NCBI GenBank assembly: GCA_037142735.1
Contig: JBAXAB010000009.1
Span: forward strand, 1-31,608
Length of the DNA: 31,608 nucleotides
DNA from: JBAXAB01 sp037142735
GTDB lineage: Bacteria > Patescibacteriota > Minisyncoccia > Phycocordibacterales > CAIZLB01
Direction of reading: 5' to 3'
Shown here: positions 31,007 to 31,608 of the stretch, piece after piece
Position numbering within the stretch: position 1 is the stretch's first letter
How the letters are laid out: the number at the start of each line of letters is the position of its first letter
Made by a program: the position numbers and the translations under genes
Notes under the pieces: generated by a model
Seen by the model: only the letters and a program-made list of their open reading frames with translations
Database searches by the model: none
What the model was told of the DNA's origin: nothing

Positions 31007-31486
31007 TTATAAAGACTCTACAGTTTCAACTTTCTGATCTAAAATCGCATCTTTTTCTCCAAAAGTAAATGCAGCCTTAATCAATTCCCCATTCAAAACT
31101 TTCGGTAACCAAAAAATATCATCTGGCCACATGTCTTTAAATGGAATGTCTGAAACCTTGTACCATTCTGGTTTCATCTCCTCGCTTTCAATTACTTCTC
31201 CATCCCACTCGGTAGTTGTGAAGACGTGTACCAATTGATTCCAATCTGGATTATTAGCAAAAGAAAATGCAAGCTCTGCCACTTTCGACATTGATGAAAT
31301 ATCAACGCCAATTTCTTCTTTGGTTTCCCTCTTTGTAGCATCTTCAATTGATTCCCCCTCTGAAAGTTTTCCTCCGACACCATTCCATCGTCCCGTTCCA
31401 AATCCGCGCTTCTTCATAGCCAGGCAAATATCAGTAATTTTGTTATCTGTTTTCTTAATTAGGAAAAGTAATGTGGTGTTTTTCAT
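31007..31486 (-). CDS. MTH1-like Nudix hydrolase (oxidised purine dNTP diphosphatase)
   Basis: 159 residues. The Nudix box spans 39-61 (GGKLSEGESIED then REtKEEIGV). The sequence follows human MTH1/NUDT1 unusually closely: MKKRGFGTGRWNGVGGK near the start and IPFKDMWPDD with FW later, then a conserved AILDQKVETVESL end. Residues matching MTH1 Asn33, Trp117, Asp119 and Asp120 are N35, W120, D122 and D123. It should hydrolyse 8-oxo-dGTP and 2-OH-dATP, cleansing the nucleotide pool. Its promoter (TTGGGA, 17 nt, TATATT) ends 8 nt before the ATG. Confidence 0.93.
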   Translation of the reverse strand: MKNTTLLFLIKKTDNKITDICLAMKKRGFGTGRWNGVGGKLSEGESIEDATKRETKEEIGVDISSMSKVAELAFSFANNPDWNQLVHVFTTTEWDGEVIESEEMKPEWYKVSDIPFKDMWPDDIFWLPKVLNGELIKAAFTFGEKDAILDQKVETVESL

Positions 31487-31494
31487 ATGTTAAC

Positions 31495-31523
31495 AATATA
31501 CCTCTTTTTTGCCTTTTTCCCAA
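31495..31523 (-). promoter_or_regulatory. Nudix promoter, leaderless
   Basis: -35 TTGGGA (31518-31523), 17-nt spacer, -10 TATATT (31495-31500), 8 nt to the ATG. It is interleaved with the tRNA-Glu promoter. Confidence 0.65.
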
Positions 31524-31536
31524 AAAATGTTATATT
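31509..31536 (+). promoter_or_regulatory. tRNA-Glu promoter
   Basis: -35 TTGCCT (31509-31514), 16-nt spacer, extended -10 TGT TATATT (31531-31536). The divergent Nudix -35 lies within its spacer. Confidence 0.7.
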
Positions 31537-31551
31537 CTTGGGGACAAATAC

Positions 31552-31608
31552 GGCCCCATCGTCTATCGGTTAGGACATCGCCTTTTCAAGGCGAGAAGCA
31601 GAGTTCGA
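31552..31608 (+). tRNA. tRNA-Glu (TTC), 5' part, cut by the window edge
   Basis: Acceptor GGCCCCA, D arm GTC TATCGGTTA GGAC, anticodon stem TCGCC/GGCGA with loop TTTTCAA (anticodon TTC), variable GAAGC, then the T arm start AGAGTTCGA. The T arm and acceptor 3' half lie beyond the window. Confidence 0.92.

Noticed and set aside
1..31608. CRISPR arrays, insertion sequences or transposase genes.
   Set aside because: No regularly spaced direct repeats and no transposase, integrase or recombinase motifs were seen in any of the translated frames.
1..31608. Alternative genetic code (UGA as Gly, as in some CPR lineages).
   Set aside because: Conserved genes such as ftsZ, rnj, trpS and trxB read through without internal UGA, and UGA ends the gene at 29521.

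Overview
The window looks like part of a reduced, AT-leaning bacterial chromosome of the Candidate Phyla Radiation (Patescibacteria), most likely the Parcubacteria side. This is an inference. It rests on short, mostly single-gene transcription units, many small anchored or secreted proteins of unknown role, a secG followed by a membrane-anchored solute-binding protein, a bS21 gene divergent from a DipZ-type redox protein, an RNase J with a long disordered head, and an MTH1-like Nudix enzyme. The standard code fits: conserved genes have no internal UGA and UGA is used as a stop.

Layout. 1-3.3 kb (minus): 5' part of tRNA-Tyr, a lemA / TPM-domain / hypothetical operon, and an anchored exported protein. 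3.3-3.65 kb: a small GC-richer unit. 3.7-9.3 kb (plus): secG, an SBP_bac_5 protein, RNase J and an MFS permease. 9.3-15.1 kb (minus): a CAP-domain protein, a methyltransferase, two small anchored proteins, a DUF805-like membrane protein, an RRM protein, TrpRS and a phosphoglycerate mutase-like protein. 15.1-15.6 kb (plus): a PNPOx-like flavoprotein without a normal start codon. 15.6-24 kb (minus): a heterodimeric ABC exporter, a surface protein with a VPATG sorting-like tail, a GC-rich lipoprotein/secreted pair, and DipZ. 24-30.5 kb: rpsU, ybeY, ftsA, an Fn3-like exported protein (minus), ftsZ, a GC-rich two-TM protein, and a thioredoxin reductase. 30.5-31.6 kb: a GC-rich small basic gene with three stacked hairpins, tRNA-Val, an MTH1-like Nudix gene, and the 5' part of tRNA-Glu.

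Three patterns matter most. First, nearly every ordinary gene with a visible promoter has its -10 box (often extended, TGnTAnnnT) only 6-9 nt before the start codon, so its mRNA should be leaderless. This rule corrects several starts and points to an AUA start codon for the flavoprotein gene. Second, four intergenic units are clearly richer in G+C (sample 60-base lines hand-counted at 55-75%, against 43% for a line in ftsZ). Each has its own promoter and a strong GC hairpin terminator, often in tandem, and encodes proteins I do not recognise; they look like inserted cassettes of a common architecture. Third, some control elements sit in odd places: a terminator-like hairpin inside the first codons of ybeY, a terminator just downstream of the promoter of the second cassette, and a perfect palindrome plus a short leader ORF in front of ftsZ.

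Functionally the window combines cell division (ftsA, ftsZ), protein export and surface display (secG, CAP, Fn3, VPATG proteins), extracytoplasmic redox and thiol maintenance (DipZ, TrxB), RNA processing (RNase J, YbeY, RRM protein), and nucleotide-pool cleansing (MTH1-like).
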